Shown one piece after another: positions 30,678 through 39,297 of a stretch of 64,000 nt of DNA. This stretch comes from Methylomarinovum caldicuralii. GTDB lineage: Bacteria > Pseudomonadota > Gammaproteobacteria > Methylococcales > Methylothermaceae. The translations under genes were made by a program, and so were the position numbers. Under the pieces are notes generated by a model, which was not told the origin of the DNA, did no database searches, and saw nothing but the letters and a program-made list of their open reading frames with translations. Each line of letters starts with the position of its first letter. Within the stretch, counting starts at the first letter, position 1. The DNA lies in assembly GCF_033126985.1 (NCBI RefSeq), contig NZ_AP024714.1, forward strand, positions 1,814,990-1,878,989. Direction: 5' to 3'.

Positions 30678-31205
30678 ATGCTCAAGTATCTGCTGCCACT
30701 GGGACTGTTCGTCGGCCTGCTGATCCTGCTGGGGGTCGGTCTCACCCTCAATCCCCGCGAAGTCCCCTCCCCTCTGATCGGCAAACCAGCGCCGCAGTTC
30801 ACCCTGCCCCGTCTCGACGATCCCCAGGCGCGCTTCGACAGCGCCCAGTTCCAGGGCAAGGTCAGTCTGTTCAACGTCTGGGCCTCGTGGTGCGTGGCCT
30901 GCCGCCAGGAGCACGCCTTCCTGATGCAGCTGGCCGATCAGGGCGTGACGATCTACGGCCTCGACTACAAGGACACCCGCGAGGCGGGCCTGCAGTGGAT
31001 CGAACGCCTGGGCAATCCGTACCAGGCCGTCGCCTTCGACGCCGCCGGCAAGGTGGCTATCGACTGGGGCGTCTACGGCGTACCGGAAACCTTCGTCATC
31101 GACAAGCAGGGCGTCATCCGCTACAAGCACATCGGTCCCATCACCCCCAGGGACTGGGAGGAAAAACTGGGACCGCTGGTGGCTTATCTGGAGAAGCAAT
31201 CATGA
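30678..31205 (+). CDS. ccmG: thiol:disulfide interchange protein CcmG/DsbE
   Basis: A 175-residue membrane-anchored thioredoxin-like protein with the active site 'WASWCVACRQEH' (CxxC near residues 73-76) and the cis-Pro region 'YGVPETFVID'. It keeps the CXXCH cysteines of apocytochrome c or the CcmH cysteines reduced in the periplasm. One N-terminal membrane helix is visible. It starts 2 nt after ccmF and overlaps ccmH by ATGA. Confidence 0.94.
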   Translation: MLKYLLPLGLFVGLLILLGVGLTLNPREVPSPLIGKPAPQFTLPRLDDPQARFDSAQFQGKVSLFNVWASWCVACRQEHAFLMQLADQGVTIYGLDYKDTREAGLQWIERLGNPYQAVAFDAAGKVAIDWGVYGVPETFVIDKQGVIRYKHIGPITPRDWEEKLGPLVAYLEKQS

Positions 31206-31663
31206 AAACCCTGATCGCCGCCCTGTGGCTGACGCTGGCCCTGCCGGCACTGGCCGGCATCGAAGTGCGCCAGTTTACCAACCCGGAGCTGGAAAGCCGC
31301 TACCAGAATCTGATCGAACAACTGCGCTGTCTGGTGTGCCAGAACCAGTCTCTGGCCGACTCCAACGCCGATCTGGCCGAAGACCTGCGCTCCGAGGTCT
31401 ATACCATGCTACTGGCGGGCAAGAGTGATGCCGAAATCGTCGATTTCCTGGTGCAGCGCTACGGCGATTTCGTGCTCTACAAACCGCCGGTGAAAAAGAC
31501 CACCGCCCTGCTCTGGTTCGGTCCCTTTGCCGCCCTGGCCGTAGGCGGCCTGCTGCTGTGGCGCATCGGCAGAACCCGCCGGCCTGAAGCGCCGACATCC
31601 CTGACCCCCGCCGAGCGGGAACGCCTGCAACAATTGCTCAAGGACGAGGAAAAATCCTCATGA
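31202..31663 (+). CDS. ccmH: cytochrome c-type biogenesis protein CcmH (CcmL-like)
   Basis: A 153-residue protein with a signal peptide ('LIAALWLTLALPALAG'), the redox motif 'LRCLVCQNQSLADSNA', and a C-terminal membrane anchor ('ALLWFGPFAALAVGGLLLW'). It reduces apocytochrome c and forms the heme lyase with CcmF. The domain fused in E. coli CcmH is here a separate gene, ccmI. Confidence 0.94.
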   Translation: MKTLIAALWLTLALPALAGIEVRQFTNPELESRYQNLIEQLRCLVCQNQSLADSNADLAEDLRSEVYTMLLAGKSDAEIVDFLVQRYGDFVLYKPPVKKTTALLWFGPFAALAVGGLLLWRIGRTRRPEAPTSLTPAERERLQQLLKDEEKSS

Positions 31664-32868
31664 TTGTCTTCTGGCTCATCGCCGCCGGCCTGATTCTGGC
31701 AGCCTACCTGCTGTTCTGGTGGACCCTGCGCCGCCCGCCGCGCCTGGACACGCAGATCGACCTTCAGGCCAACCTGACTGCCCACCGCCAGCGACGGCGG
31801 GAACTGGAACAGGAACGGGCCGAAGGCAAGATCGACCAGGCCCAGTACGAACAGCTGCTGGCGGAACTGGACCGTGATCTTCTCGACCTGAGCGAGAAGC
31901 ACAACCGCGGGAAAAGCCGCCCCCCCTACCACGGTATCGTGCCGGTATTCCTGGCCCTGGGACTGATTCCCCTGGCGGCGATGATGCTGTATTTCAGCCT
32001 CGGCCGCCCGGATCTGCTCAATCCCCGCGCCATACCCCAGGCACAAAAGAACGCCCCCCCTTCGCTGGAAGAGGCGATCGCCAAGATCGAACGCCGCCTC
32101 CAGGACAATCCGAACGATTTGGAAGGCTGGGTGCTGCTGGCCCGCTCCTACCAGGCCACCGGCCGGATCGACAAGGCTCTGGCTGCCTACCGCAAGGCGC
32201 TGGCACTGGCGCCGGACAATCCCGATCTGGAGGTCCGCTACGCCGAAGCCCTGGCCCAGTCCAAGGGGGGAGACCTGAGCGGCGAGCCGCTGACCATCAT
32301 CCGCAAGGTGCTTGAAACCCACCCCGATCACCCCTACGCCCTGTGGCTGGCCGGCATGGCCGCCCTCCACGCCGGTGACCGCGACAGCGCCCAGCGCTAT
32401 TGGAACAAACTGCTGGCGCAAATGCCCCCCGGCAGCCAGCCGTACCGGCAATTGACGGCGATGATGCAAAAGGCCGGGCTGCAGGTGCCGCAGTCCAGCG
32501 CGCCGCAACCGGCGGCCGGCGGCGCCTCGGTCCAGGTGACGGTGCGCCTCTCCCCGGAGCTGGCCGCCCGCGCCAAACCCGACGATCCGGTCTACGTCTT
32601 CGCCAAGGCCGCCTCCGGGCCACCCATGCCCCTGGCCATCGTCCGCAAGCAGGTCAGGGACCTGCCGCTCACCGTCACCCTGGACGACTCGATGGCGATG
32701 ATGCCGCAACTGAAACTGTCGCGCTTCCCGAAGGTGATCATCGGCGCCCGGGTGGCCAAGTCCGGCAATGCCCAGGGGGCTCCGGGCGATCTGGAGGGAC
32801 AGAGCACTCCCGCGGCGGTTTCCGGCCACCCCCGCGTTGAACTGGTAATCGACCAGGTCCGCAGCTGA
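31660..32868 (+). CDS. ccmI: cytochrome c biogenesis protein CcmI, TPR apocytochrome chaperone
   Basis: A 402-residue protein with two N-terminal membrane spans flanking a leucine-zipper-like cytoplasmic segment ('ELEQERAEGKIDQAQYEQLL'). A periplasmic TPR region follows ('DLEGWVLLARSYQATGRIDK'), and the C-terminal CcmI domain has 'PVYVFAKAASGPPMPLAI'. It captures the C-terminus of apocytochrome c for CcmFH. It is the last gene of the operon and is coupled to ccmH by ATGA. Confidence 0.92.
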   Translation: MIVFWLIAAGLILAAYLLFWWTLRRPPRLDTQIDLQANLTAHRQRRRELEQERAEGKIDQAQYEQLLAELDRDLLDLSEKHNRGKSRPPYHGIVPVFLALGLIPLAAMMLYFSLGRPDLLNPRAIPQAQKNAPPSLEEAIAKIERRLQDNPNDLEGWVLLARSYQATGRIDKALAAYRKALALAPDNPDLEVRYAEALAQSKGGDLSGEPLTIIRKVLETHPDHPYALWLAGMAALHAGDRDSAQRYWNKLLAQMPPGSQPYRQLTAMMQKAGLQVPQSSAPQPAAGGASVQVTVRLSPELAARAKPDDPVYVFAKAASGPPMPLAIVRKQVRDLPLTVTLDDSMAMMPQLKLSRFPKVIIGARVAKSGNAQGAPGDLEGQSTPAAVSGHPRVELVIDQVRS

Positions 32869-32927
32869 CCGAAGGCCGCGTTTGCGGCATACTAGAAACC
32901 GGCATCCCCACGTTGGAGGACGATCCC

Positions 32928-33497
32928 ATGGTCGCCAATCTCCATGACACCCCGATCCGTCACTGGACCTACCGCGATTATCTGGCCCTGGACGACGGCA
33001 GGCGTTACGAGATCCTCGAGGGAGAACTGCGTGACATGACACCAGCCCCATCCGTGCCCCATCAGAGTTGCTCGCGCAATTTGGAATTCCTGTTTCTGGA
33101 ATACGTGCACCGGCGGCAATGGGGGTTCGTCTATGACGCTCCCATCGATGTCATCCTCAGCGAGGACAACGTGGTGCAACCGGATATCGTCCTGGTGGGC
33201 AAGGAACACGAGGACCGGATCCGGGAGCGGGGCATCTTCGGCGCCCCCGACCTGGTGGTGGAAATCGTCTCCCCCACCTCGGTTCGCTACGACTATGTGA
33301 CCAAACAGGCGCTGTACCGGCGCTTTGCGATTCCCGAATTCTGGCTTGCCGATCCTGCCAACCGCAGTCTGACCGTGCTGGGGCTGAAGGACGGCCAATA
33401 CGAACCTATCAGCTTCGCCAGCGGGACGGGCGCCGTCCAGTCCCGTCTGCTGGAAGGTTTCCAGGTCGAACTGGCCACCGTGTTCACCGAGCGCTGA
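32928..33497 (+). CDS. Uma2 family (DUF820) putative endonuclease-fold protein
   Basis: A 189-residue protein of the PD-(D/E)XK-like Uma2 family, common in cyanobacteria and scattered in proteobacteria. Visible motifs are 'RYEILEGELRDM', 'VVQPDIVLVG' and 'APDLVVEIVSPTS' (Asp and Glu-x-Val catalytic core), then 'RRFAIPEFWLADP'. GGAGG stands 8 nt before the ATG at 32928, favouring this over an in-frame start 15 nt upstream. Its biological role is unknown. It begins 60 nt after ccmI and may be expressed with pncA, 3 nt downstream. Confidence 0.85.
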   Translation: MVANLHDTPIRHWTYRDYLALDDGRRYEILEGELRDMTPAPSVPHQSCSRNLEFLFLEYVHRRQWGFVYDAPIDVILSEDNVVQPDIVLVGKEHEDRIRERGIFGAPDLVVEIVSPTSVRYDYVTKQALYRRFAIPEFWLADPANRSLTVLGLKDGQYEPISFASGTGAVQSRLLEGFQVELATVFTER

Positions 33498-33500
33498 ACC

Positions 33501-34079
33501 ATGATCGAACTTCAGGATCACGACGCCCTGCTGATCGTTGATGTGCAAAAGGATTTTCTCCCCGGCGGCGCCCTGCCGGTGCCTGAGGGGGACGAAGTGG
33601 TGCCGGTGCTCAACCGCTACATCGAGCGGTTCACCCGTCGGGGACTTCCCGTCTTCGCCACCCGCGACTGGCATCCGCCGAACCACTGTTCCTTCCGCGA
33701 CCAGGGCGGTCCCTGGCCGCCCCATTGCGTCGCCGGCACGAAAGGGGCGGAATTTGCCGACGGTCTCCGGCTGCCGGAAGACACGGTCATCGTTTCCAAG
33801 GCCACCGGGCCGGAGCGGGAAGCCTATTCCGGTTTCGAAGGTACCGATCTGGCCGCGAGGCTGAAAGACCTCGGCATCCGCCGCCTGTTCGTCGGCGGCC
33901 TGGCCACCGACTACTGCGTCCTCAACACCGTGCGCGACGCCATCCGTCACGGCTTCGAGGTCTTCCTGCTCACCGACGCCGTCCGCGCCGTCAACGTCCA
34001 CCCAGAGGACGAACGCAAGGCCCTGGAAGAAATGCGCCGTCTCGGCGCCCGCTTCATCACCCTTGAGGCTCTGTCGTGA
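33501..34079 (+). CDS. pncA: nicotinamidase
   Basis: A 192-residue cysteine hydrolase deamidating nicotinamide to nicotinate in NAD salvage. The catalytic triad is visible: Asp14 in 'LLIVDVQKDF', Lys near 100 in 'VSKAT', and Cys near 139 in 'ATDYCVLNT'. The metal site is in 'RDWHPPNHCSF'. The stop overlaps the GTG of pncB (GTGA), coupling the two successive enzymes of the pathway. Confidence 0.94.
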   Translation: MIELQDHDALLIVDVQKDFLPGGALPVPEGDEVVPVLNRYIERFTRRGLPVFATRDWHPPNHCSFRDQGGPWPPHCVAGTKGAEFADGLRLPEDTVIVSKATGPEREAYSGFEGTDLAARLKDLGIRRLFVGGLATDYCVLNTVRDAIRHGFEVFLLTDAVRAVNVHPEDERKALEEMRRLGARFITLEALS

Positions 34080-35407
34080 ACGCATCGGTCCTGCTCACCG
34101 ATCTCTACCAGCTCACCATGCTCCAGGGGTACTGGCACGAGGGCATGGCCGAAACCGCGGTGTTCGAACTGTTCGTGCGCAAACTGCCGCCCGGGCGGAA
34201 TTTTCTCGTCGCCGCTGGTCTGGAACAGGCCCTCGACTACCTGGAGAACCTGCGTTTCACCGCCGCCGAACTCGACTACCTGCAGCGGACCGGCTTCTTC
34301 GACGACGGCTTCCTCGCCACCCTGGAAAACTTCCGCTTCGAAGGCGACGTGGATGCGATGCCGGAAGGCACGGTCTTCTTCCCCGACGAGCCAATCCTGC
34401 GGGTCACCGCCCCCCTCCCCCAGGCCCAGCTGGTGGAAACCCGCCTCATCAACCTGCTCCAGTTCCAGACCCTGATCGCCTCCAAGGCCGTCCGTTGTGT
34501 CCTCGCCGCCCCCGGAAAGCGCCTGGTGGACTTCGGCCTGCGCCGGGCCCACGGCAGCGAGGCAGGCCTGCTGGCGGCCCGGGCTGCCTATCTGGCCGGT
34601 TTCATCGGCACTTCCAACGTCCTCGCCGGCCGGCGCTTCGACATCCCCGTCTTCGGCACCATGGCCCATTCCTATATCATGGCCCACGACGACGAGCTTG
34701 CCGCCTTTCGCGGCTTCGCCCGCTCGCAGCCCCACAACGTCGTCCTCCTCATCGACACCTACGACACCCTCAAGGCCGTGGACAAGGTCGTCGCCCTGGC
34801 CCGGGAGCTGGCTGAAGACGGCATCCGGATCAAGGCGGTGCGGATCGACAGCGGCGATCTGGGCGGGCTGGCCCGCCAGGTGCGCGCCAGGCTGGACGCC
34901 GCCGGCTGGTCCGAGATCGGTATCTTCGCCAGCGGCGATCTGGACGAGTACCGTCTCGCCGAACTGCGCGACGCCCCCATTGACGGCTTCGGCGTCGGCA
35001 CCAGGCTGACCACTGCCAGCGACGCGCCTTACCTCAACTGCGCCTACAAGCTGCAGGAATACGCCGGCATCCCGCGGCGCAAGGTTTCGAAGGGCAAGCA
35101 GACCTGGCCCGGCGCCAAGCAGGTCTTCCGCCACTACGATCCCGCCGGCCGCTTCGATCACGACGTCCTCACCACCGCCGACGACCACCTCGAAGGGCAG
35201 GCGCTGCTGCAACCGGTGATGCGGCAGGGAAAACGCCTGCAGCCGCAGGAATCGCTGACCGGCATCCGCGACCGGATCGCCGCCCAGCTGCAACGCCTGC
35301 CGGAAGCGCTCAAGAACCTCGACGGCGCCGCCGAATACCCGGTGGAAATCGCTCCGGCCCTGTGGCGGCTCACCGAGGAAACCGACCGCCGTCTGGGGCT
35401 GGCATGA
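34076..35407 (+). CDS. pncB: nicotinate phosphoribosyltransferase
   Basis: A 443-residue enzyme making nicotinate mononucleotide from nicotinate and PRPP. N-terminal 'LLTDLYQLTMLQGYW', 'FELFVRKLPPGRNF', the central 'DFGLRRAHG', 'IRIDSGDLGGLA'-type and 'GFGVGTRL' motifs are those of the NAPRTase family. The GTG start overlaps the pncA stop; the stop overlaps the ATG of yigZ. Confidence 0.95.
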   Translation: MNASVLLTDLYQLTMLQGYWHEGMAETAVFELFVRKLPPGRNFLVAAGLEQALDYLENLRFTAAELDYLQRTGFFDDGFLATLENFRFEGDVDAMPEGTVFFPDEPILRVTAPLPQAQLVETRLINLLQFQTLIASKAVRCVLAAPGKRLVDFGLRRAHGSEAGLLAARAAYLAGFIGTSNVLAGRRFDIPVFGTMAHSYIMAHDDELAAFRGFARSQPHNVVLLIDTYDTLKAVDKVVALARELAEDGIRIKAVRIDSGDLGGLARQVRARLDAAGWSEIGIFASGDLDEYRLAELRDAPIDGFGVGTRLTTASDAPYLNCAYKLQEYAGIPRRKVSKGKQTWPGAKQVFRHYDPAGRFDHDVLTTADDHLEGQALLQPVMRQGKRLQPQESLTGIRDRIAAQLQRLPEALKNLDGAAEYPVEIAPALWRLTEETDRRLGLA

Positions 35408-35979
35408 GCCGGGTCTTCACTGTCCGCGAACCGGCTGAGGCGGAATACGAGATCAAACGCTCGCGCTTCATCGCCGTCATCGGCCCCACGGCCGACAGCA
35501 CCGAACTGGAAGCTTTCCTGACCGGGCTGGCCCGGCGCCATCCCCAGGCCACCCATCTGACCTACGCCTGGCGCATTGAAACCCCCCAGGGACTGCGCGA
35601 ACGCGCCTTCGACGCCGGTGAGCCCTCCGGCACCGCCGGCCGCCCCATCCTCGCCCATCTGCAGGGCAGGCATCTGGTCAACGTCTGCCTGGCGGTGATC
35701 CGTTATTTCGGCGGCATCAAGCTCGGCGCCGGGGGTCTGGCCCGGGCCTACGGCCACGCGGCCAAGCTGGTAGTGGAACAGGCCCGCATCGTCCCTCACG
35801 TCATCTACCAACCGGTGACAGCGGAAATTGACTACTCCCGGTTCCAGCATCTGGATCGTCAGCTGGCGCCGCTCGGCGCCCGCATTCTCGATGCGGACTA
35901 CGGGGCCCGGGTCAAAGTCACCCTCGAAGTGCCGGAAGACAACCTCGGGGAACTCGAGCGCCTGTTGGCGTCTCATTGA
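35404..35979 (+). CDS. yigZ: YigZ family protein (IMPACT/UPF0029)
   Basis: A 191-residue protein with the IMPACT-domain signature: 'EIKRSRFIAVIGP', 'DAGEPSGTAGRPIL', 'VIRYFGGIKLGAGGLARAYG'. The C-terminal ferredoxin-like DUF1949 segment is also present. Homologues bind nucleic acid or ribosome-associated factors; the bacterial role is unclear. The ATG overlaps the pncB stop. Confidence 0.92.
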   Translation: MSRVFTVREPAEAEYEIKRSRFIAVIGPTADSTELEAFLTGLARRHPQATHLTYAWRIETPQGLRERAFDAGEPSGTAGRPILAHLQGRHLVNVCLAVIRYFGGIKLGAGGLARAYGHAAKLVVEQARIVPHVIYQPVTAEIDYSRFQHLDRQLAPLGARILDADYGARVKVTLEVPEDNLGELERLLASH

Positions 35980-36014
35980 ACGCGACAGCGACTGTTGGTT
36001 TTTCCCTTCAAAGA

Positions 36015-36029
36015 CCCCATTTCTATAAT
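36015..36029 (+). promoter_or_regulatory. candidate heat-shock / housekeeping promoter elements before hsp20
   Basis: A perfect sigma-32-type -10 element CCCCATTT (36015-36022) overlaps the approach to a perfect TATAAT (36024-36029), about 50 nt before the hsp20 ATG. The matching -35 at 35994-36000 (GTTGGTT) is poor, so the sigma factor is uncertain. Confidence 0.45.
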
Positions 36030-36076
36030 CCGGTGCGGTTTACCGCCCACACGACGACCAACCAAGAGGGATTTCG

Positions 36077-36484
36077 ATGCAACGATCCGACCCGCTCGAA
36101 TGGATGTGGCTGCAAGCCGTCGAAATGCTGGAAAAGGCCGAGCGCTTCAACCGGCTGCTGTTTCAGATCCAGCGCTCCGGAGCCCGGTTGCCGGCCTGGG
36201 AGCCCCCGGTGGACATGGTCGAGACCTTCGACGCCCTCCACATCAACGTGGTGCTTCCCGGCGTGCCCGCCGAGGAAGTGGAAGTCATCCTGGAGGGCGG
36301 CATGGTGCGGATCAGCGGTCACCGCCCGCCGCCGGTGACCCCCGAAACCCTGCAGATCCACCGCCTGGAGATTCCCTACGGCCGCTTCGAACGCCGCATT
36401 CACCTGCCCCCCGGGCGCTATGAGCTGGCCGAGTCCAGCTTTCGCCACGGTTGCCTGCGGCTCGGATTCCGTAAACTAACGTAA
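36077..36484 (+). CDS. Hsp20/alpha-crystallin small heat shock protein
   Basis: A 135-residue protein with an alpha-crystallin domain: 'VDMVETFDALHINVVLPGVP', 'VILEGGMVRISGHR', and the closing 'RFERRIHLPPGRYE'. It lacks a long C-terminal IxI tail, being shorter than IbpA. It would act as an ATP-independent holdase in the cytoplasm. A GAGGG lies 5-9 nt before the ATG. It is followed 11 nt later by lon, forming a proteostasis operon. Confidence 0.88.
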   Translation: MQRSDPLEWMWLQAVEMLEKAERFNRLLFQIQRSGARLPAWEPPVDMVETFDALHINVVLPGVPAEEVEVILEGGMVRISGHRPPPVTPETLQIHRLEIPYGRFERRIHLPPGRYELAESSFRHGCLRLGFRKLT

Positions 36485-36495
36485 GGAACACGCTT

Positions 36496-38871
36496 ATGAG
36501 CGAAACGCAGAACCAGAACACCGAAAAGGCCCCACTCCAACTGCCCGAGGGCACCGTCCCCATCATTCCGGTACGCAACGTGGTACTGTTTCCCGGGGTC
36601 ATCATCCCCCTGAGCATTGGCCGCGACCGCTCCATCGCCGCGGCCCAACAGGCGCTCAAGGCAGAACAGCCGGTGGGGCTGTTGCTGCAGAAGGACCCCG
36701 GCATCGACAACCCGATGCCCAGCGACCTGCATCCCGTCGGCACCACCGCCACCATCCTGCGTTACGTCACCGGCCCCGACGGTACCCACCACATCGTGGT
36801 GCAGGGGGAAGAACGCTTCCGGGTCAAAGAATTCAAGGAAGGCTATCCCTTCCTGGTGGCCGAAATCGAACCGATCACGTCCACAGAGGCGGAGGAAAGC
36901 CAGCGGCCCGAGGTGGAGGCGCGCATGGTGCGTCTCAAGGAATTGATCGGCGAACTGCTGGAACTGATGCCCCAGGCGCCCTCGGAGCTGGTCAACGCGG
37001 TCCAGCAGATCACCGACCCGGCGACGCTGGCGGATATGATCGCCGCCTTCATCGACATCGAGGCCGAAGAAAAGCAGAAGCTGCTGGAGACCCTCGACGT
37101 CGCCGAGCGCCTCGACAAGCTCCTCGACCACGTCGCGCACCGTCTGGAGGTGCTGAAGCTGTCGAAAGAGCTCTCCGAGCGCACCAAGAAGACCATGGAC
37201 GAGCGCCAGCGCGAATACCTGCTGCGCGAACAGCTCAAGACCATCCAGAGGGAACTGGGCGAGGAGGAGGAAGGCGCCGATATCGAGGAATTGCGCCAGG
37301 CCATCGAAGAAGCCGGCATGCCCGAGGAGGTCAAGGAACACGCCCTCAAGGAACTCAAGCGCCTGGAACGGATGCACGAGTCCCAGGCCGAATACGGCAT
37401 GCTGCGCACCTATCTGGAGTGGCTCATCGAGCTGCCCTGGTCGAAGGAGACCGAGGAGAAGCTCGACATCAAGGCGGCCCGGCGCATCCTCGACGAAGAC
37501 CACCACGACCTGGAGAAGGTCAAACGCCGCATTCTCGAATACCTGGCGGTGCGCAAGCTCAATCCCCAGGGCAAGGGGCCGATCCTGTGCTTCGTGGGCC
37601 CCCCGGGCGTCGGCAAGACCTCCCTGGGCCAGTCCATCGCCAAGGCCACCGGGCGCAAGTTCGTGCGCGTCGCCTTAGGGGGCGTCCATGACGAGGCCGA
37701 AATCCGCGGCCACCGCCGTACTTACATCGGCGCCATGCCCGGCAAGATCATCCAGGCGATCCGCAAAGCCGGCGCCAGGAACTGCGTGATGATGCTCGAC
37801 GAGATCGACAAGCTCGGCATGGGCGCTTTCCACGGCGATCCGGCCGCCGCCCTGCTCGAGGTGCTCGACCCGGAGCAGAACGCCAGCTTCGTGGACAACT
37901 ACCTGGGCGTGCCCTTCGACCTCAGCAAGGTGATGTTCATCTGCACCGCCAACGTGCTCGATACCATCCCGCGGCCACTTCTCGACCGCATGGAGCTCAT
38001 CGAGATTCCGGGCTACACCGAAACCGACAAGCTCCACATCGCCCGCCGCTACCTTGTCAGGCGCCAGCTGGAGGCCTGCGGGCTGAAGCCGGAGCAGGTG
38101 GAAATCACCGCTGAAGCCATCCGCACCATCATCCGGCATTACACCCGCGAGGCCGGGGTGCGCAATCTGGAGCGGGAGATCGGCGCGGTGTTCCGCTGGG
38201 CCGCGGTGCAGATCGCCGAGGGCAAGGCGGACCACATCCGCATCGATGCCGACGACATCCAGAAGATCCTCGGACCGCCCCGTTACGAGAACGAGGTGGC
38301 GATGCGCACCAGCGTGCCGGGGGTGGCCACCGGCCTGGCCTGGACCCCGGTCGGCGGTGACATCCTCTTCATCGAAGCCACCAAAACCCCGGGCAACGGC
38401 AAGCTGATCCTCACCGGCCACCTGGGCGACGTGATGAAAGAGAGCGCCCAGGCCGCCCTGACCCTGGTCAAGGCCCGCAGCGACAGGATGGGGATCGACC
38501 CCAAGGTGTTCAGCGAATGCGACGTCCACGTCCACGTTCCCGCCGGCGCCACGCCCAAGGACGGCCCCAGCGCGGGGGTGGCGATCTTCGTCGCCCTGGT
38601 CTCCCTGTTCACCGACAAGCCGGTGCGTCCGGACGTGGCCATGACCGGCGAGATCAGCCTACGCGGGCTGGTGCTGCCGGTGGGCGGCATCAAGGAAAAG
38701 GTCCTGGCGGCGCTGCAGGCCGGCATCGAAACCGTGATGTTGCCGGCCCGCAACAAGAAAGAGTGGGAGGACATCCCCGAGGAAGCGCGGGAGAAACTGC
38801 GCTTCGTCTGGCTGGAGAACGTCGATCAGGCCATCGTCGAGGCCATCGGGCCCGAGGTGCTGAAGCCGTAG
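36496..38871 (+). CDS. lon: ATP-dependent protease La (Lon)
   Basis: A 791-residue LonA protease. An N-terminal substrate-binding domain ('PIIPVRNVVLFPGVIIPL') and coiled coil precede the AAA+ module with Walker A 'GPPGVGKTS' and Walker B 'MMLDEIDK'. The proteolytic domain has the Ser in 'KDGPSAGVAIF' (about residue 692) and the Lys in 'GGIKEKVLAA' (about 733). AAGGA precedes the start. It degrades misfolded and regulatory proteins in the cytoplasm and ends at a strong terminator. Confidence 0.97.
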   Translation: MSETQNQNTEKAPLQLPEGTVPIIPVRNVVLFPGVIIPLSIGRDRSIAAAQQALKAEQPVGLLLQKDPGIDNPMPSDLHPVGTTATILRYVTGPDGTHHIVVQGEERFRVKEFKEGYPFLVAEIEPITSTEAEESQRPEVEARMVRLKELIGELLELMPQAPSELVNAVQQITDPATLADMIAAFIDIEAEEKQKLLETLDVAERLDKLLDHVAHRLEVLKLSKELSERTKKTMDERQREYLLREQLKTIQRELGEEEEGADIEELRQAIEEAGMPEEVKEHALKELKRLERMHESQAEYGMLRTYLEWLIELPWSKETEEKLDIKAARRILDEDHHDLEKVKRRILEYLAVRKLNPQGKGPILCFVGPPGVGKTSLGQSIAKATGRKFVRVALGGVHDEAEIRGHRRTYIGAMPGKIIQAIRKAGARNCVMMLDEIDKLGMGAFHGDPAAALLEVLDPEQNASFVDNYLGVPFDLSKVMFICTANVLDTIPRPLLDRMELIEIPGYTETDKLHIARRYLVRRQLEACGLKPEQVEITAEAIRTIIRHYTREAGVRNLEREIGAVFRWAAVQIAEGKADHIRIDADDIQKILGPPRYENEVAMRTSVPGVATGLAWTPVGGDILFIEATKTPGNGKLILTGHLGDVMKESAQAALTLVKARSDRMGIDPKVFSECDVHVHVPAGATPKDGPSAGVAIFVALVSLFTDKPVRPDVAMTGEISLRGLVLPVGGIKEKVLAALQAGIETVMLPARNKKEWEDIPEEAREKLRFVWLENVDQAIVEAIGPEVLKP

Positions 38872-38910
38872 CGATCCGGCATCTTCCTGGCAATGTCATG
38901 TAAACTGATT

Positions 38911-38944
38911 CGGGGGTGGGCCTGGTTCACCCCCGATTTTCATT
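38911..38944 (+). terminator. intrinsic terminator downstream of lon
   Basis: An 8-bp perfect stem CGGGGGTG / CACCCCCG with a 9-nt loop is followed by ATTTTCATT, 39 nt after the lon stop. Confidence 0.85.
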
Positions 38945-38948
38945 ACCA

Positions 38949-39267
38949 CGCTACTGGGCCGGCGGCTTGTCGGACTTGCAGCCAAGCTGGGCGGCCGCTC
39001 CACCAAACCGGAAGAACCCGGCATACCGGTCGATCAACTCAGTGGCGAGGAAGCGGAGAAACGCAGCCAGGTCCTGCTCAAAGCCATGATCGCCGCCGAA
39101 GCCGATTCCAAGGAAACCACGGCGCAATCTATCTGGTTTCCCGCCTGGTCATCGACACCGCCAATGAACAGGAACGGGCGTATCTCGATACGCTTGCCGG
39201 AGCGCTCGGGCTGGAACCGGATCTCATCCGCCAGCTGGAACGCCAGGCGGCCAAGGAAGCGGGCTGA
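38949..39267 (+). pseudogene. decayed DUF533 (YebE-like) gene
   Basis: Two adjacent frames carry pieces of a DUF533-type inner-membrane-associated protein. The first piece (about 38952-39120) reads 'GLAAKLGGRSTKPEE' and 'SQVLLKAMIAAEADSKET'. The second (about 39125-39267) reads 'YLVSRLVIDTANEQERAYLD' and 'LGLEPDLIRQLERQA'. In intact homologues about 60 residues separate these motifs, so a deletion with frameshift has occurred. No start or ribosome site remains. Family assignment is from remembered motifs. Confidence 0.6.
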
Positions 39268-39297
39268 CGGCCGGTCGGGTTACGCCCTTTACGGGGC

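Noticed and set aside
32871-32890. Terminator after ccmI
   Set aside because: A 5-bp GCCGC/GCGGC hairpin exists but has no U-tract; too weak to call.
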